Positions 55,034-64,000 of a DNA stretch of 64,000 bases are shown here, one piece after another; positions within the stretch are counted from its first letter, which is position 1; every line of letters begins with the position of its first letter. This stretch comes from Pseudomonas syringae. Lineage in GTDB: Bacteria > Pseudomonadota > Gammaproteobacteria > Pseudomonadales > Pseudomonadaceae. The position numbers and the translations under genes are program-made. Below the pieces are notes generated by a model, which searched no databases, was not told the origin of the DNA, and was given only the letters and a program-made list of their open reading frames with translations. The DNA lies in contig NZ_WKEQ01000012.1 in NCBI RefSeq assembly GCF_021605415.1, forward strand, positions 1-64,000. Direction: 5' to 3'.

Positions 55034-55897
55034 GTGCTGAGTGCCGAGCTGAAGGCGTTTTACATGGTGGCCCGCCTGGGCAGCATCACCCTGGCGGCCA
55101 AAAAACTCGGCCTCAGCCAACCGACCGTGACCACGCAGATCCGCAATCTGGAAAGCCAGTATTCGGTGGAACTGTTCTATCGCGGCGGTCGCCGCCTTAG
55201 CGTCAGCGACGAGGGCGCGCGATTGCTGCCGATGGTCAAGACGCTGATGCAGCAGGAAGCCGATATCGAATTTTTCTTGCGCAACAGCGGCCAGGTGCAG
55301 GGCACATTGCGCATCGCCGCCACCGCGCCGTATTACATCCTCGATCTGGTGAAGACCTTCCGCGAGCGGTTGCCGCAGGTGGAGGTCTCGGTGGAAATCG
55401 GCAACTCCCAGCAAGTGCTCGAAGCGCTGGAAGATTACCGGGTGGACGTCGCCGCCTCGTCGCAAATGCTCGACGATGCGCGGCTGATTCGCCGGGTGCT
55501 GGGCACCGATCCGCTGGTGCTGGCGGTGCATCGCAATCATCCGCTGGCGGCGCACGACCATGTGGCGCTCAGTGCCTTGGCCGGGCACACCTTGTTGATG
55601 CGCGAAACCGGTTCGACCACGCGGCGCCTGACCGAAGAATTTCTGGCGAGCGCCGGGGTGAGTTCCGGCCCGCTGCTGGAGATCGGCAGCCGCGAATCGA
55701 TCCGCGAAGCGGTGTTGCGCAACATCGGCATCAGCATCATTGCGCGACAGGAAGTCCCGCACGATCCGCAGTTGCGGGTGCTGACGCTGGAGAATGCACC
55801 GCAGCTTCCCGAGTATCTGTATTGCCTCAAGGAGCGAAAAAGCGCCCGGTTGCCGGCGGCGTTTCTCGGGTTGGCGCAGGAAATGTCCCCGGCCTGA
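55034..55897 (+). CDS. LysR-family regulator, probably of the phosphonate genes
   Basis: A 287-residue LysR regulator. The N-terminal HTH is FYMVARLGSITLAAKKLGLSQPTVTTQIRNLES; an effector-binding domain follows. It starts with GTG after GAGAGGGACG, 15 bp past cadA. The phosphonate transport and cleavage genes follow in the same direction after a REP cluster. A role in controlling 2-aminoethylphosphonate use is inferred from position. Confidence 0.85.
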   Translation: MLSAELKAFYMVARLGSITLAAKKLGLSQPTVTTQIRNLESQYSVELFYRGGRRLSVSDEGARLLPMVKTLMQQEADIEFFLRNSGQVQGTLRIAATAPYYILDLVKTFRERLPQVEVSVEIGNSQQVLEALEDYRVDVAASSQMLDDARLIRRVLGTDPLVLAVHRNHPLAAHDHVALSALAGHTLLMRETGSTTRRLTEEFLASAGVSSGPLLEIGSRESIREAVLRNIGISIIARQEVPHDPQLRVLTLENAPQLPEYLYCLKERKSARLPAAFLGLAQEMSPA

Positions 55898-55918
55898 GAT
55901 TTTGGGTGTCTGTGCCGG

Positions 55919-56092
55919 CCTCATCGCTGGCAAGCCAGCTCCCACAGGTTTCTCTGGTGGTCAGAGAATCCAGCCTCACTGCAAAACCCTGTGGGAGCTG
56001 GCAAGCCCTTCTCCCACAGGGCTCTCTGGTGTTTGGCGAACCCAAGTGCACTGCAAACCCCTGTGGGAGCTGGCTTGCCAGCGATGGCGGCA
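55919..56092. repeat. REP cluster (three copies)
   Basis: Three copies of the Pseudomonas REP core: inverted at 55919-55948, partial direct at ~55987-56022 (itself an 11-bp-stem hairpin), and direct at 56059-56092 ending CAGCGATGGCGG. This fills the gap between the LysR gene and the ABC transporter. Confidence 0.85.
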
Positions 56093-56213
56093 GTTCAGGC
56101 GATGCATAACCTCAAATCTGCCAATACCACTATCAGAGGATTTTGCCTCACTGCCACATGACGGACGCATTACAACCCTAGGATGGCCTGCATCTGTTCG
56201 ATGAGGCCTGTCC

Positions 56214-57290
56214 ATGAACCGCGCAATTGCCACTGCCCTGACCCACCCCGGCGCACCGATGAAAGTGCGCCACGTGCACAAACGCTTCGGCGCCTTCACC
56301 GCGCTGGATAACGTCTCCCTCGATGTGGCGGCCGGTGAGCTGGTCTGCCTGCTCGGCCCCTCGGGTTGCGGCAAGACCACGCTGCTGCGCTGCATCGCCG
56401 GGCTGGAGAAACAGGACAGCGGCGAGTTGTACCTCGGTGACCGCGATGTGTCCGGCCTCGCGCCCCAGGCGCGGGACTACGGCATTCTGTTCCAGTCCTA
56501 CGCGTTGTTCCCCAATCTGACCGTCGAAGCGAACATTGCCTACGGACTCGCCGGCAGTGGTCGCGACGAAGTGCGCCGTCAGGTCGGTCAGATGCTGGAA
56601 TTGGTCGGCCTCATCGGCAGTGAGAAAAAGTACCCCGGCCAACTCTCCGGCGGTCAGCAACAACGCGTCGCGCTGGCCCGCGCCCTGGCGCCAGCCCCTT
56701 CGTTGCTGTTGCTGGATGAGCCGATGTCGGCCCTCGATGCTCGGGTGCGTGAGCATCTGTGCACCGAGTTGCGCCAATTGCAGCGCAACCTCGGCATCAC
56801 CACCCTGATGGTCACGCACAATCAGGACGAGGCCATGCTGATGGCTGACCGCATTGCCGTGATGAACAACGGCAAGGTTGAGCAGTACGCCACGCCCCAG
56901 GAAATCTACAACCGCCCGGCCACGCCGTTTGTCGCGGAGTTCGTCGGGCAGGGCAACTGGCTGCCGTTCCAGCGCAGCAGCGACACCCACGCCCGGGTTG
57001 GCGGCATGGATTTGCGTCTGGCCGACGGCAGTGCCAGCAGTGCTTCGGGCCGACTGTTTTGCCGCCCGGAGGCGATCAACGTCAATCCGCTGGTGCACGA
57101 AGAAAACCTGTTCCCGGCCAAGGTTCGTGAAATCACCTTCCTTGGCAATCGCTGCCGCATGAGCTTCGAACTCGATCACTTGCCCGGCCATGCGCTGCTT
57201 GCCGAACTGGCGCCAGAAGCGATGCCGCGTCTCGGCGCCCAGCACATCATGGTCGCCCTCCCGCCGCGCAGTCTGCAGGTGTTTGCCTGA
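56214..57290 (+). CDS. phnT: ABC transporter ATPase for 2-aminoethylphosphonate
   Basis: A 358-residue ATPase. Walker A GPSGCGKTT (~48-56), Q-loop FQSYALFPNLT, signature LSGGQQQRVALARAL, Walker B LLLLDEPMSALD, H-loop VTHNQDEAM, and a C-terminal TOBE-type domain. It belongs to the putrescine/iron/AEP-type importers. The overlap with the permease start and the nearby phosphonate-degrading gene support AEP import. Confidence 0.82.
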   Translation: MNRAIATALTHPGAPMKVRHVHKRFGAFTALDNVSLDVAAGELVCLLGPSGCGKTTLLRCIAGLEKQDSGELYLGDRDVSGLAPQARDYGILFQSYALFPNLTVEANIAYGLAGSGRDEVRRQVGQMLELVGLIGSEKKYPGQLSGGQQQRVALARALAPAPSLLLLDEPMSALDARVREHLCTELRQLQRNLGITTLMVTHNQDEAMLMADRIAVMNNGKVEQYATPQEIYNRPATPFVAEFVGQGNWLPFQRSSDTHARVGGMDLRLADGSASSASGRLFCRPEAINVNPLVHEENLFPAKVREITFLGNRCRMSFELDHLPGHALLAELAPEAMPRLGAQHIMVALPPRSLQVFA

Positions 57291-59014
57291 TGAGCGCGAA
57301 CCTCGCCCTGCCGCTACCGCACAAGCAGGCGCGGCCAATGTCCCGAGCCGAAGTCGGCGACCGGATCTTTGTGCTCGGCGGCAAAATTCTGCTGCTGGTG
57401 CTGCTGGGTATGGCGGTGTTATTGCCGTTGCTGGCGATCTTCTGGCGCGGTTTCAGCAGCGAAGCCGGGCAGGGCGGTGGCTGGCTCGCTGCAAAAGAAC
57501 TGGTGACCAGCGACAACTTCCACTGGTTGCTCGGCAACAGCCTGAAGGTTTCTCTCAGTGTCGCGGCCATCGTCGTACCGCTGGCCTACCTGTTTGCCTA
57601 CGCCTTGCAGCGCACGCTGATTCCCGGCAAATCCATCTGGCGCGGGATTTCCCTGTTGCCACTGATGGCGCCGTCGATGCTGCCGGGGATTGCTCTGGTG
57701 TATCTGTTCGGCAATCAGGGCCTGTTGCGCGGCTTGCTTTCGGACAACATCTACGGTTTTTGGGGCATCGTGCTGGGTGAGGTGATCTACACCTTTCCGC
57801 ATGCGCTGATGATTTTGCTGTCAGCGCTGTCGCTGGCCGATGCGCGATTGTTCGACGCCGCGTCGAGCATGGGCGCCAGTCCGGCGAAGGCGTTTCGCAG
57901 CATCACCTGGCCGGGGACTCGCCAAGCCGTGTTTGCTGCGTTCTGCCTGGTGTTCACCCTGACCATCACCGATTTCGGCGTGCCCGTGGTGGTCGGCGGC
58001 GACTATCAAGTGCTGGCGCTGGAAGCCTACAAAGCCGTGGTCGGCCAGCAACAGTTCGGTCGCGGCGCGTTGATCGGCATGGTGCTGTTGCTGCCGGCCC
58101 TGTTCAGTTTCGGTGTCGATGCCTGGTTGCGCCGCCGTCACGGTGACTCGATGAGCGGCCGCGCTCAAGTGTTCAAACCGGCGCCGTCGACAGTGCGCGA
58201 TGGGTCTTATCTGGCGATCGTGACGTTAATCAGCGCAGCGCTGTTGCTGGTGTTCGGCATGGCGGTGTTCTCGTCATTGGTGAAATTCTGGCCGTACAAC
58301 CTGTCGCTGTCGCTCAACCACTATCAATTCAACGAAACCGCCGGCGGTGGCTGGCTGGCCTATGGCAACAGTCTGAAAATGGCTGTCGGCACCGCGTTGA
58401 TCGGCAGTGTGTTGATTTTCACCGGCGCCTATCTGATGGAGAAAACCCGCACCCAGTGCGGCCTCAACCTGACTCTGCGCATGCTCAGCTTTATTCCGAT
58501 GGCGGTGCCGGGGCTGGTGCTGGGGCTGGGTTACGTTTTCTTCTTCAACTTGACCGGCAACCCGTTGCACGTGCTGTACGGGACGATGACGCTGCTGATC
58601 GTCTGCACCATCGCTCACTATTTGACCACCGCGCAAATGACCGCGACCACCGCGCTGCGCCAACTCGACGCCGAGTTCGAAGCCGCCGCGCTGTCGCTCA
58701 AGGCACCGCTGTACCGCCACTACCTGCGCGTCACCGTGCCGATCTGCCTGCCGGCGCTGCTGGACATCGTGCGCTACCTGTTCGTGTCGGCGATGACCAC
58801 GGTTTCCGCTGCGATTTTTCTCTACAGCCCCGACACCATCCTCGCAGCGGTGGCGGTGCTGAACATGGACGACGCCGGCAACGTGGGCGGCGCGGCGGCG
58901 ATGTCGACCCTGATTCTGTTCACCTCGGCGGGCGTGTCCCTGCTGCTGGCGTGGGCTTCGCGCGGCGTGCTGCGCCGTTCCCAGGCCTGGCGGCAAACCG
59001 CGCCCGGCCACTGA
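57290..59014 (+). CDS. phnU: ABC permease for 2-aminoethylphosphonate (fused two-domain)
   Basis: A 574-residue inner-membrane permease with two binding-protein-dependent transport modules. Two EAA-loops, FDAASSMGASPAKAFRSITWPG (~residues 182-204) and FEAAALSLKAPLYRHYLRVTVP, are visible, with about twelve membrane segments. It starts on the last base of the ATPase stop. It fuses functions that are two genes (phnU and phnV) in other bacteria. Confidence 0.82.
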   Translation: MSANLALPLPHKQARPMSRAEVGDRIFVLGGKILLLVLLGMAVLLPLLAIFWRGFSSEAGQGGGWLAAKELVTSDNFHWLLGNSLKVSLSVAAIVVPLAYLFAYALQRTLIPGKSIWRGISLLPLMAPSMLPGIALVYLFGNQGLLRGLLSDNIYGFWGIVLGEVIYTFPHALMILLSALSLADARLFDAASSMGASPAKAFRSITWPGTRQAVFAAFCLVFTLTITDFGVPVVVGGDYQVLALEAYKAVVGQQQFGRGALIGMVLLLPALFSFGVDAWLRRRHGDSMSGRAQVFKPAPSTVRDGSYLAIVTLISAALLLVFGMAVFSSLVKFWPYNLSLSLNHYQFNETAGGGWLAYGNSLKMAVGTALIGSVLIFTGAYLMEKTRTQCGLNLTLRMLSFIPMAVPGLVLGLGYVFFFNLTGNPLHVLYGTMTLLIVCTIAHYLTTAQMTATTALRQLDAEFEAAALSLKAPLYRHYLRVTVPICLPALLDIVRYLFVSAMTTVSAAIFLYSPDTILAAVAVLNMDDAGNVGGAAAMSTLILFTSAGVSLLLAWASRGVLRRSQAWRQTAPGH

Positions 59015-59053
59015 TTCCAGCAACCCCACTTCAACAACGACAGGAAACCGATC

Positions 59054-60079
59054 ATGTTCAAGCCCTTGGCCCTGGCCGCTGCTGTGCTCGCTACGTTCAG
59101 CCTGAACGCCTTCGCGGCGAAAACCGAATTGACGGTGTACACCGCCCTCGAAGCCGAACAGCTCAAGTCCTATAAAGAAGCCTTCGAAAAGGCCAACCCG
59201 GACGTCGAGATCAAGTGGGTTCGTGACTCCACTGGGATCATCACCGCCAAACTGCTCGCCGAAAAGGCCCGCCCACAGGCTGACGCGGTGTGGGGGCTGG
59301 CGGCGTCGAGCCTGGCGATTCTCGATCAGCAAGGCATGCTGCAAAGCTACGCGCCGAAGGATCTGGAAAAAATCGGCGGCAACTACCGCGACGCCGCCAA
59401 TCCACCGGCGTGGGTCGGCATGGATGTGTGGGCGGCGACCATTTGCTTCAACACCGTCGAGGCCGAAAAACAGGGGTTGAGCAAACCGGTGAGCTGGCAG
59501 GATCTGACCAAGCCTGAGTACAAAGGCAAGATCGTCATGCCGAACCCGGCGTCGTCCGGCACCGGTTTTCTCGACGTCAGCGCCTGGCTGCAAACCTTCG
59601 GCGAGCCGCAGGGCTGGGCCTACATGGACGGCCTGCACCAGAACATCGGCCAGTACGTTCACTCCGGCTCCAAGCCTTGCAAACTGGCGGCGTCGGGTGA
59701 ATTCCCGATCGGCATTTCGTTCGAGTACCCGGCCGTGCAGCTCAAGCGCCAAGGCGCGCCGCTGGACATCATCCTGCCGAAGGAAGGCCTGGGCTGGGAG
59801 ATCGAAGCGACCGCCGTGATCAAAGGCACCCCGCATGAAGAGGCGGCGAAAAAACTCGCCGACTTCTCCGCCAGCACCGAAGCGATGAATCTCTACAAGG
59901 AGAACTTCGCCGTGCTCGCGCAGCCGGGCATCGCCAAGCCGCAGACCGAATTGCCCGCCGACTACGAACAGCGTTTGATCAAGAACGACTTTGCCTGGGC
60001 TTCGAAGAATCGCGACGACATCCTGAGCGAATGGCGCAAGCGCTATGACGGCAAGTCCGAGAAAGTGGCGGCCAAGTAA
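59054..60079 (+). CDS. phnS: periplasmic 2-aminoethylphosphonate-binding protein
   Basis: A 341-residue binding protein with a signal peptide (ends near NAFAA). The mature part begins KTELTVYTALEAEQLKSYKEAFEKA, the type I/II periplasmic fold close to iron- and AEP-binding proteins. It delivers the ligand to the permease. It follows the permease by 39 bp in the same operon. Confidence 0.82.
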   Translation: MFKPLALAAAVLATFSLNAFAAKTELTVYTALEAEQLKSYKEAFEKANPDVEIKWVRDSTGIITAKLLAEKARPQADAVWGLAASSLAILDQQGMLQSYAPKDLEKIGGNYRDAANPPAWVGMDVWAATICFNTVEAEKQGLSKPVSWQDLTKPEYKGKIVMPNPASSGTGFLDVSAWLQTFGEPQGWAYMDGLHQNIGQYVHSGSKPCKLAASGEFPIGISFEYPAVQLKRQGAPLDIILPKEGLGWEIEATAVIKGTPHEEAAKKLADFSASTEAMNLYKENFAVLAQPGIAKPQTELPADYEQRLIKNDFAWASKNRDDILSEWRKRYDGKSEKVAAK

Positions 60080-60102
60080 GAGTGGTATTGGCTCCATGGG
60101 GC

Positions 60103-60198
60103 CCATCGCTGGCAAGCCAGCTCCCACAGGTTTCTGAGTGATTACAGTATTAATGTACACAACCAACCTTGTGGGAGCTGGCTTGCCAGCGATGGCGG
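60103..60198. repeat. REPIN (inverted pair of REP elements)
   Basis: Inverted copy CATCGCTGGCAAGCCAGCTC at 60103-60122, and direct copy ending GCCAGCGATGGCGG at 60198, with about 45 bp between the cores. Confidence 0.9.
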
Positions 60199-60257
60199 TT
60201 GTGAATTCATCCCGGGGTTGGCCAGGCAAATGTTGCCACATTGCTGGAGGAAATCTG

Positions 60258-60815
60258 ATGCAGGGTCACGAGCAGGTCATCGCCGAGGTCTTCGGTTTGT
60301 ATGAGCGCTTCGGCGCCAACGATTACATCGGCGAACCAGTGTCGCAGATCGAACACATGTCCCAGGCCGCCGAATGGGCCATGGCCGAGGGCTTCGATGA
60401 TGAGGTGGTGCTGGCGGCATTTTTCCATGACATTGGCCATTTGTGCGCCGAAGGCGCGCAGAACATGGGCGGTTATGGCGTGGTCAGTCATGAACGGCTG
60501 GGGGCCGATTATCTGCGTCGCGCCGGGTTCAGCGAACGGCTGGCGCGGCTGGTGGAATATCACGTGCAGGCCAAGCGTTATCTGACGCTGAAAGATCCCG
60601 GGTATTACGCACGCTTGAGCGAGGCCAGTCGGCGCACACTGGACTATCAGGGCGGAGTGATGACAGTCACTGAGGCTGAAGCATTTGAACGTGATCCGTT
60701 GTGTGCGGTGAGTTTGCGCATGCGTCAGTGGGATGAGTTGGCGAAGGAGATGGACGTGGCGGTGATGGATCTTGGGGTTTTGAAACAGAAAGCGCTGCGA
60801 TTGTTGGCTTCATAA
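60258..60815 (+). CDS. HD-domain oxygenase of phosphonate degradation (PhnZ-like)
   Basis: A 185-residue HD-domain protein with YIGEPVSQIEHMSQAAEWA, the HD motif in AAFFHDIGHLC and VVSHERLGADYLRRAGF. This is the family of diiron oxygenases found in phosphonate operons; PhnZ cleaves hydroxylated 2-aminoethylphosphonate to glycine and phosphate. No PhnY-like hydroxylase is seen in this window. The start at 60258 has GGAGG upstream; the longer frame would run through the REPIN. Confidence 0.85.
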   Translation: MQGHEQVIAEVFGLYERFGANDYIGEPVSQIEHMSQAAEWAMAEGFDDEVVLAAFFHDIGHLCAEGAQNMGGYGVVSHERLGADYLRRAGFSERLARLVEYHVQAKRYLTLKDPGYYARLSEASRRTLDYQGGVMTVTEAEAFERDPLCAVSLRMRQWDELAKEMDVAVMDLGVLKQKALRLLAS

Positions 60816-60837
60816 GGCTACAAACCAGGTTGCTGCA

Positions 60838-60914
60838 ATCGCTGGCAAGCCAGCTCCCACAGGTTGGACTGCACCCAAAAACTTGTGGGAGCTGGCTTGC
60901 CAGCGATGGCGGCG
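60838..60914. repeat. REPIN (inverted pair of REP elements)
   Basis: Inverted copy ATCGCTGGCAAGCCAGCTCC from 60838, and direct copy ending GCCAGCGATGGCGG near 60913. It lies between the convergent PhnZ-like and DUF3482 genes. Confidence 0.9.
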
Positions 60915-60923
60915 GGTCAGACG

Positions 60924-62300
60924 CTACAACTCTGCGGCCAACACCTCAATCTGCTCCTGGCGCTCCGCCTGACTCAACTTCGGGTGTGGATTCAACGATG
61001 ACCACTGCGGGTACGCCCGCGCCTTGTTCAGCGCCTCCGGCAACTTGCCCTCGCGCCAGCTCTTGTCCTGCGGCGTCGCCACCTGAATGCTTTCCATCGC
61101 CGCATGCCCGCGAGCATTCAACGCTTGCAGCAACTGGCGCTGACGCAACGCCAACAGCCGCAGCACGTTGTCATCGACGGTCAATTCGCGCTGCCCTTTG
61201 ATCTTGCCGAGCAAGCGGTTGCCATAACTGCGCGCGGTTTGCAGCGCGCCGCCGGCAATCGCGCCAGCAATGGCGGCGGCGCCCAACGTCAGGCCGCCGA
61301 CCAGCAAGTCCACACCCGCGCCGGCCGCTGCACCGGCAGCAATTCCGCCACCGACCCGCACGCCGAGTTGCTTGAGGGTTTCCGGGTTGAACAGGTCATC
61401 GCCCCAGCGTCCGTCGAGAAGCGGCAGATCGCTGGCCGCCGCGTCTTGCGGGCGGAAGCCGTAGAGTTTGAGCAGCGCCTCGACGCAACGCTGCTCACGC
61501 TGGCGCACGGCTTTGCGCAGCTCACTGATCGCCTGTTGTTCTAGCTCCGCCTCGCTGGACACACTGCGCCGACACGCCGCGCAATCGATCAGCAGCTCGG
61601 CGATCAAGCGTGCCGCACTCTGCTGACGGGCGATGCGCTGGGCCTGTTGACCGGCGATCAGGCGCTCCAGTTGCGGGCGCGCGTTCTCCAGCAACAACGC
61701 GAGGCTTTCATACAGCCGTCGCTCGCCATCCTCCGGCGGCGCGACGCTGTCGAAACGTACCAGCGCATGCAGGCCAAGCCGCGCCAGCGCTTCACGCCAG
61801 TCCGGCTCGCGGTGGTTGGCGCTGCTGACGAAATTGAGCACCGGCAGCAACGGTTTACCGCAACTGGCCAACACTTCCAGTTCATCGCGGTACTTGGCGA
61901 GCACCGGTTCGCGGGTATCGATCACATAGAGGCCGGCGTCCGAGGCGAGCAATTGCCGCAGGACTTTGGCTTCCTGTTCAAAGCGCTGGCGTGCTTCGTT
62001 GCCGTCGAGGAATCGCGCCAGCCGTGCCGGGCCGTCGAGGCGTTCGCCGGGGCGCTCCAGGCGTTCGAGAAAATCCAGCAAGGCGATGGCATCTTCCAGT
62101 CCCGGCGTGTCGTACAGATCGAGCAACGGTTCGCCATCCACCGACAATCGCGCGCCTTCGACGTGCCGTGTGGTGCTCGGGCGATGCGAGACTTCGCCGA
62201 AGCCGACGTCACGGGTCAGGGTGCGCAGCAACGAAGTTTTGCCGACGTTGGTGTGGCCGACCACCGCGAGTTTCAGCGGGGCTTTCCAGGCATCAGTCAT
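60924..62300 (-). CDS. GTPase with C-terminal DUF3482
   Basis: A 458-residue protein. G1 motif GHTNVGKTSLL at residues ~15-25, G3 DTPGLED near residue 63 and an NFVSSAN loop. The C-terminal DUF3482 region has a Gly/Ala-rich membrane-like segment (~310-345: GGGIAAGAAAGAGVDLLVGG). It occurs as a pair with a DUF2868 membrane protein in Pseudomonas. Function unknown; membrane-associated GTPase inferred. The start lies within the end of the DUF2868 gene. Confidence 0.85.
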   Translation of the reverse strand: MTDAWKAPLKLAVVGHTNVGKTSLLRTLTRDVGFGEVSHRPSTTRHVEGARLSVDGEPLLDLYDTPGLEDAIALLDFLERLERPGERLDGPARLARFLDGNEARQRFEQEAKVLRQLLASDAGLYVIDTREPVLAKYRDELEVLASCGKPLLPVLNFVSSANHREPDWREALARLGLHALVRFDSVAPPEDGERRLYESLALLLENARPQLERLIAGQQAQRIARQQSAARLIAELLIDCAACRRSVSSEAELEQQAISELRKAVRQREQRCVEALLKLYGFRPQDAAASDLPLLDGRWGDDLFNPETLKQLGVRVGGGIAAGAAAGAGVDLLVGGLTLGAAAIAGAIAGGALQTARSYGNRLLGKIKGQRELTVDDNVLRLLALRQRQLLQALNARGHAAMESIQVATPQDKSWREGKLPEALNKARAYPQWSSLNPHPKLSQAERQEQIEVLAAEL

Positions 62301-63666
62301 GACCGCTCTCCAGCCAGTTCAGCGGGGCGCTATCGGCGAACGGCACCTCAAGTTGTTGCAGCGCCACATGCCAGTCGCCGAGACGTTCGCCATCCAGTGC
62401 CTGGCCGGGCGGCGCCTGCAACAACCACACGCGGGTGGCGCCAGCGTTGCGCGCCAGTTCGGCGATTAACGAGAGGCTGCCGCGATCCGGCGAACGGCGC
62501 GGGTCGCAGGCGATTGCCAGGCGCGCCGGGGGAAAGCGGCTCAATTGCTCAAGGAGTTTGTGGCGTGATTCGCGGCTGTCGAGGATGCCGGCGTTGCTGA
62601 CATTCTTCGGCAGTTGCGGAGGCCATGGACGCTGATCGTCGAGCTCGATCGCCACCAACAGCGCACCGTCGGTGGCGTGTTCGCTGACGGCGCTTTCGAC
62701 CCGATGCAATTGCGCAGGGGCCGCATCGTTGATGCCGAGGCGTTCGCTGGTCGGCATCAGGCGTTCGCGCAGTTGCGCATAACCGGGCAGGTTCAGATCC
62801 AGACGCAGCGCCGCTTTGCCGCTGTTCCAGCGCCAGAAGCAGAACATTGCCAGCAGCAAACGCGGCATTACGCCGTAGACCACCAGCACGCCGACCAGCC
62901 AACTCGCCCAGGCCTGACGGGCGCTTTCGATGTCGAGCGCGCCGTCGCCGCTGGCGCGGATCATGTCCACGCTTGGCACGTTGAAACCGAGCAGCGCCGG
63001 CAGCGCGCCGAGGGTATGGGTGACGTGGATGAACGTGTCGGCACTGAGAATTGTGGTTTCCCAGACGAAGCCATAGCGTCGGGTCGCCATCAACGTCAGC
63101 AGAAAAATCAGTGCGCTGAGCATCGCCAGCAGCCAGAGTCCATTGACCAATGTGCCGAGCGCCCAGCGATTGAGTTTTTTGCGTTGCAGCATCAGCAGCA
63201 GGGCAGGCGCCAGTTGCGCGGCTTTGGCATCACGGGCGAGTTTTTCGCTGAGCCAGAGCCACAGACGTCCGAGCGTCGCGCCGTGTTCACCGGCAAACAC
63301 CAGCCCCAGCGCCCAGCTCAACAGCAGAATCAGATTCAGCCCGAGCAGACTGCCCAAAGCCCAGAACACGTTGACCGGCGACTGACCGAGGGCGGCGAAC
63401 GCCAACCCGGCGCCACTCAACACAGCGAAAATCATCAACAACACCAGCGCCAGACGCGCCCCTTGCAACCAGTGTTGCAAGGCGTCGGTCAGGCCATCGC
63501 GCTCGGCCAGCCACAGGTTGCGGCGCTGAACGCGGCTCGGCAGATCGCCGCCGGCCGCACGGGCCAGACGATTGGCTTCCAGGTCATCCAGCGCGCCTGC
63601 GTGTTCTTCGCGCAGGCGCACGGTTTCGGTCAGCCAGAGGTTTTGCAGTGGAGTCAGTTCAGTCAC
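62293..63666 (-). CDS. DUF2868 membrane protein
   Basis: A 457-residue membrane protein with four or five hydrophobic segments between residues ~65 and 290 (for example [20 protein letters not shown] and [14 protein letters not shown]). A soluble C-terminal domain follows. It matches DUF2868 proteins that are always followed by a DUF3482 GTPase, as here with an 8-bp overlap. Function unknown. Confidence 0.85.
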   Translation of the reverse strand: MTELTPLQNLWLTETVRLREEHAGALDDLEANRLARAAGGDLPSRVQRRNLWLAERDGLTDALQHWLQGARLALVLLMIFAVLSGAGLAFAALGQSPVNVFWALGSLLGLNLILLLSWALGLVFAGEHGATLGRLWLWLSEKLARDAKAAQLAPALLLMLQRKKLNRWALGTLVNGLWLLAMLSALIFLLTLMATRRYGFVWETTILSADTFIHVTHTLGALPALLGFNVPSVDMIRASGDGALDIESARQAWASWLVGVLVVYGVMPRLLLAMFCFWRWNSGKAALRLDLNLPGYAQLRERLMPTSERLGINDAAPAQLHRVESAVSEHATDGALLVAIELDDQRPWPPQLPKNVSNAGILDSRESRHKLLEQLSRFPPARLAIACDPRRSPDRGSLSLIAELARNAGATRVWLLQAPPGQALDGERLGDWHVALQQLEVPFADSAPLNWLESGHD

Positions 63667-63751
63667 GCGGCATCCCGTCGCTCAATTGAGCCGTGAGCAT
63701 AACCGCTGTGGCGCTTATCGGGGTAAGCAAGGCTCTGGTATCCTCGCCGGC

Positions 63752-64000
63752 ATGACTAAATCACTCCCTCTCAGCCTGATCGCAGCCCTCGGTGAAAACC
63801 GCGTGATCGGCGTCGATAACAGCATGCCCTGGCACTTGCCGGGGGACTTCAAATACTTCAAGGCCACGACCTTGGGCAAGCCGATCATCATGGGTCGCAA
63901 GACTTGGGATTCCCTCGGACGACCGTTGCCCGGACGCTTGAACATCGTGGTCAGCCGTCAGGCGGATCTGGTGCTGGAAGGCGCGGAGGTTTACCCGTCG
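63752..64000 (+). CDS. folA: dihydrofolate reductase, 5' part (cut by window end)
   Basis: 83 residues visible. [30 protein letters not shown] contains the catalytic Asp in PWHLPGDF, then [17 protein letters not shown] and NIVVSR. It reduces dihydrofolate, the by-product of thymidylate synthase. folA near thyA is the usual Pseudomonas arrangement, supporting the right flank as native. Confidence 0.96.
   Translation, partial: MTKSLPLSLIAALGENRVIGVDNSMPWHLPGDFKYFKATTLGKPIIMGRKTWDSLGRPLPGRLNIVVSRQADLVLEGAEVYPS

Noticed and set aside
60138..60257. Longer start of the PhnZ-like gene
   Set aside because: The extra codons run through the REPIN and a better ribosome binding site precedes 60258.
1..64000. 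tRNA or rRNA genes and tRNA attachment site
   Set aside because: No cloverleaf with CCA-type 3' end or conserved rRNA sequence was noticed on either strand; the island uses thyA, not a tRNA, as its site.

Overview
The window looks like a Pseudomonas chromosome, probably of the P. fluorescens group. The host genes at the right end (cadR/cadA, an aminoethylphosphonate uptake and cleavage cluster, a DUF3482/DUF2868 pair, folA) are GC-rich. They carry inverted pairs of the short REP element typical of that group (core GTGGGAGCTGGCTTGCCAGC). Most of the window, from position 1 to about 50.8 kb, is visibly more AT-rich. It reads as one large genomic island inserted inside the host thymidylate synthase gene. 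Only the 3' third of the host thyA remains, at 50796-51113.

Layout. (1) 88-4590: a recombination module with a 5'-truncated tyrosine recombinase, a second large tyrosine recombinase and a small HTH/coiled-coil protein. It resembles the ginABCD module of GInt islands as I remember that family. It is followed, with stop-start overlaps, by a complete and divergent thyA that presumably replaces the broken host gene. (2) 5.1-12.99 kb: an accessory and defence-like block with a DUF2384-type antitoxin homologue under a palindromic operator array, a DUF4062 protein, an XRE regulator, a DUF6957-like protein, two nuclease-like proteins, a DEDD exonuclease and small unknowns. (3) 13.1-28.2 kb: a copper island with cusCBAF, a copper two-component system, DUF411, copABCD, a PtrA-like protein and a Cys-rich copper-storage protein. 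Four copies of a shared 15-bp box are placed where the two-component regulator could act. (4) 28.4-35.6 kb: an arsenic island with arsN1-like, MFS, arsO, arsC, arsH, a second arsC, arsB, arsR, a third arsC and arsN2-like. (5) 35.6-50.6 kb: a second defence-like block with a DUF3800-wHTH plus DUF6998 pair, another DUF3800, an orphan tyrosine recombinase, a paralogue of the left-hand nuclease, a PemK/MazF-like protein, an isolated small-RNA gene, a DUF5677 protein and a large nuclease-STAND NTPase resembling Avs antiphage proteins. (6) 50.8 kb onward: host chromosome.

The most unusual signals are four. The first is the insertion into thyA by an element that carries its own thyA inside the recombinase operon. 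The second is a three-copy non-coding element (5115-5221, 9235-9358 and 40470-40595 on the minus strand) whose stems differ but stay paired and whose loops are conserved. The third is a stand-alone small-RNA gene of about 108 nt with a near-consensus promoter and a strong terminator. The fourth is a set of probable but uncharacterised defence modules. No rRNA, tRNA or CRISPR array was seen. All family names are from recognition by eye; no database search was run.
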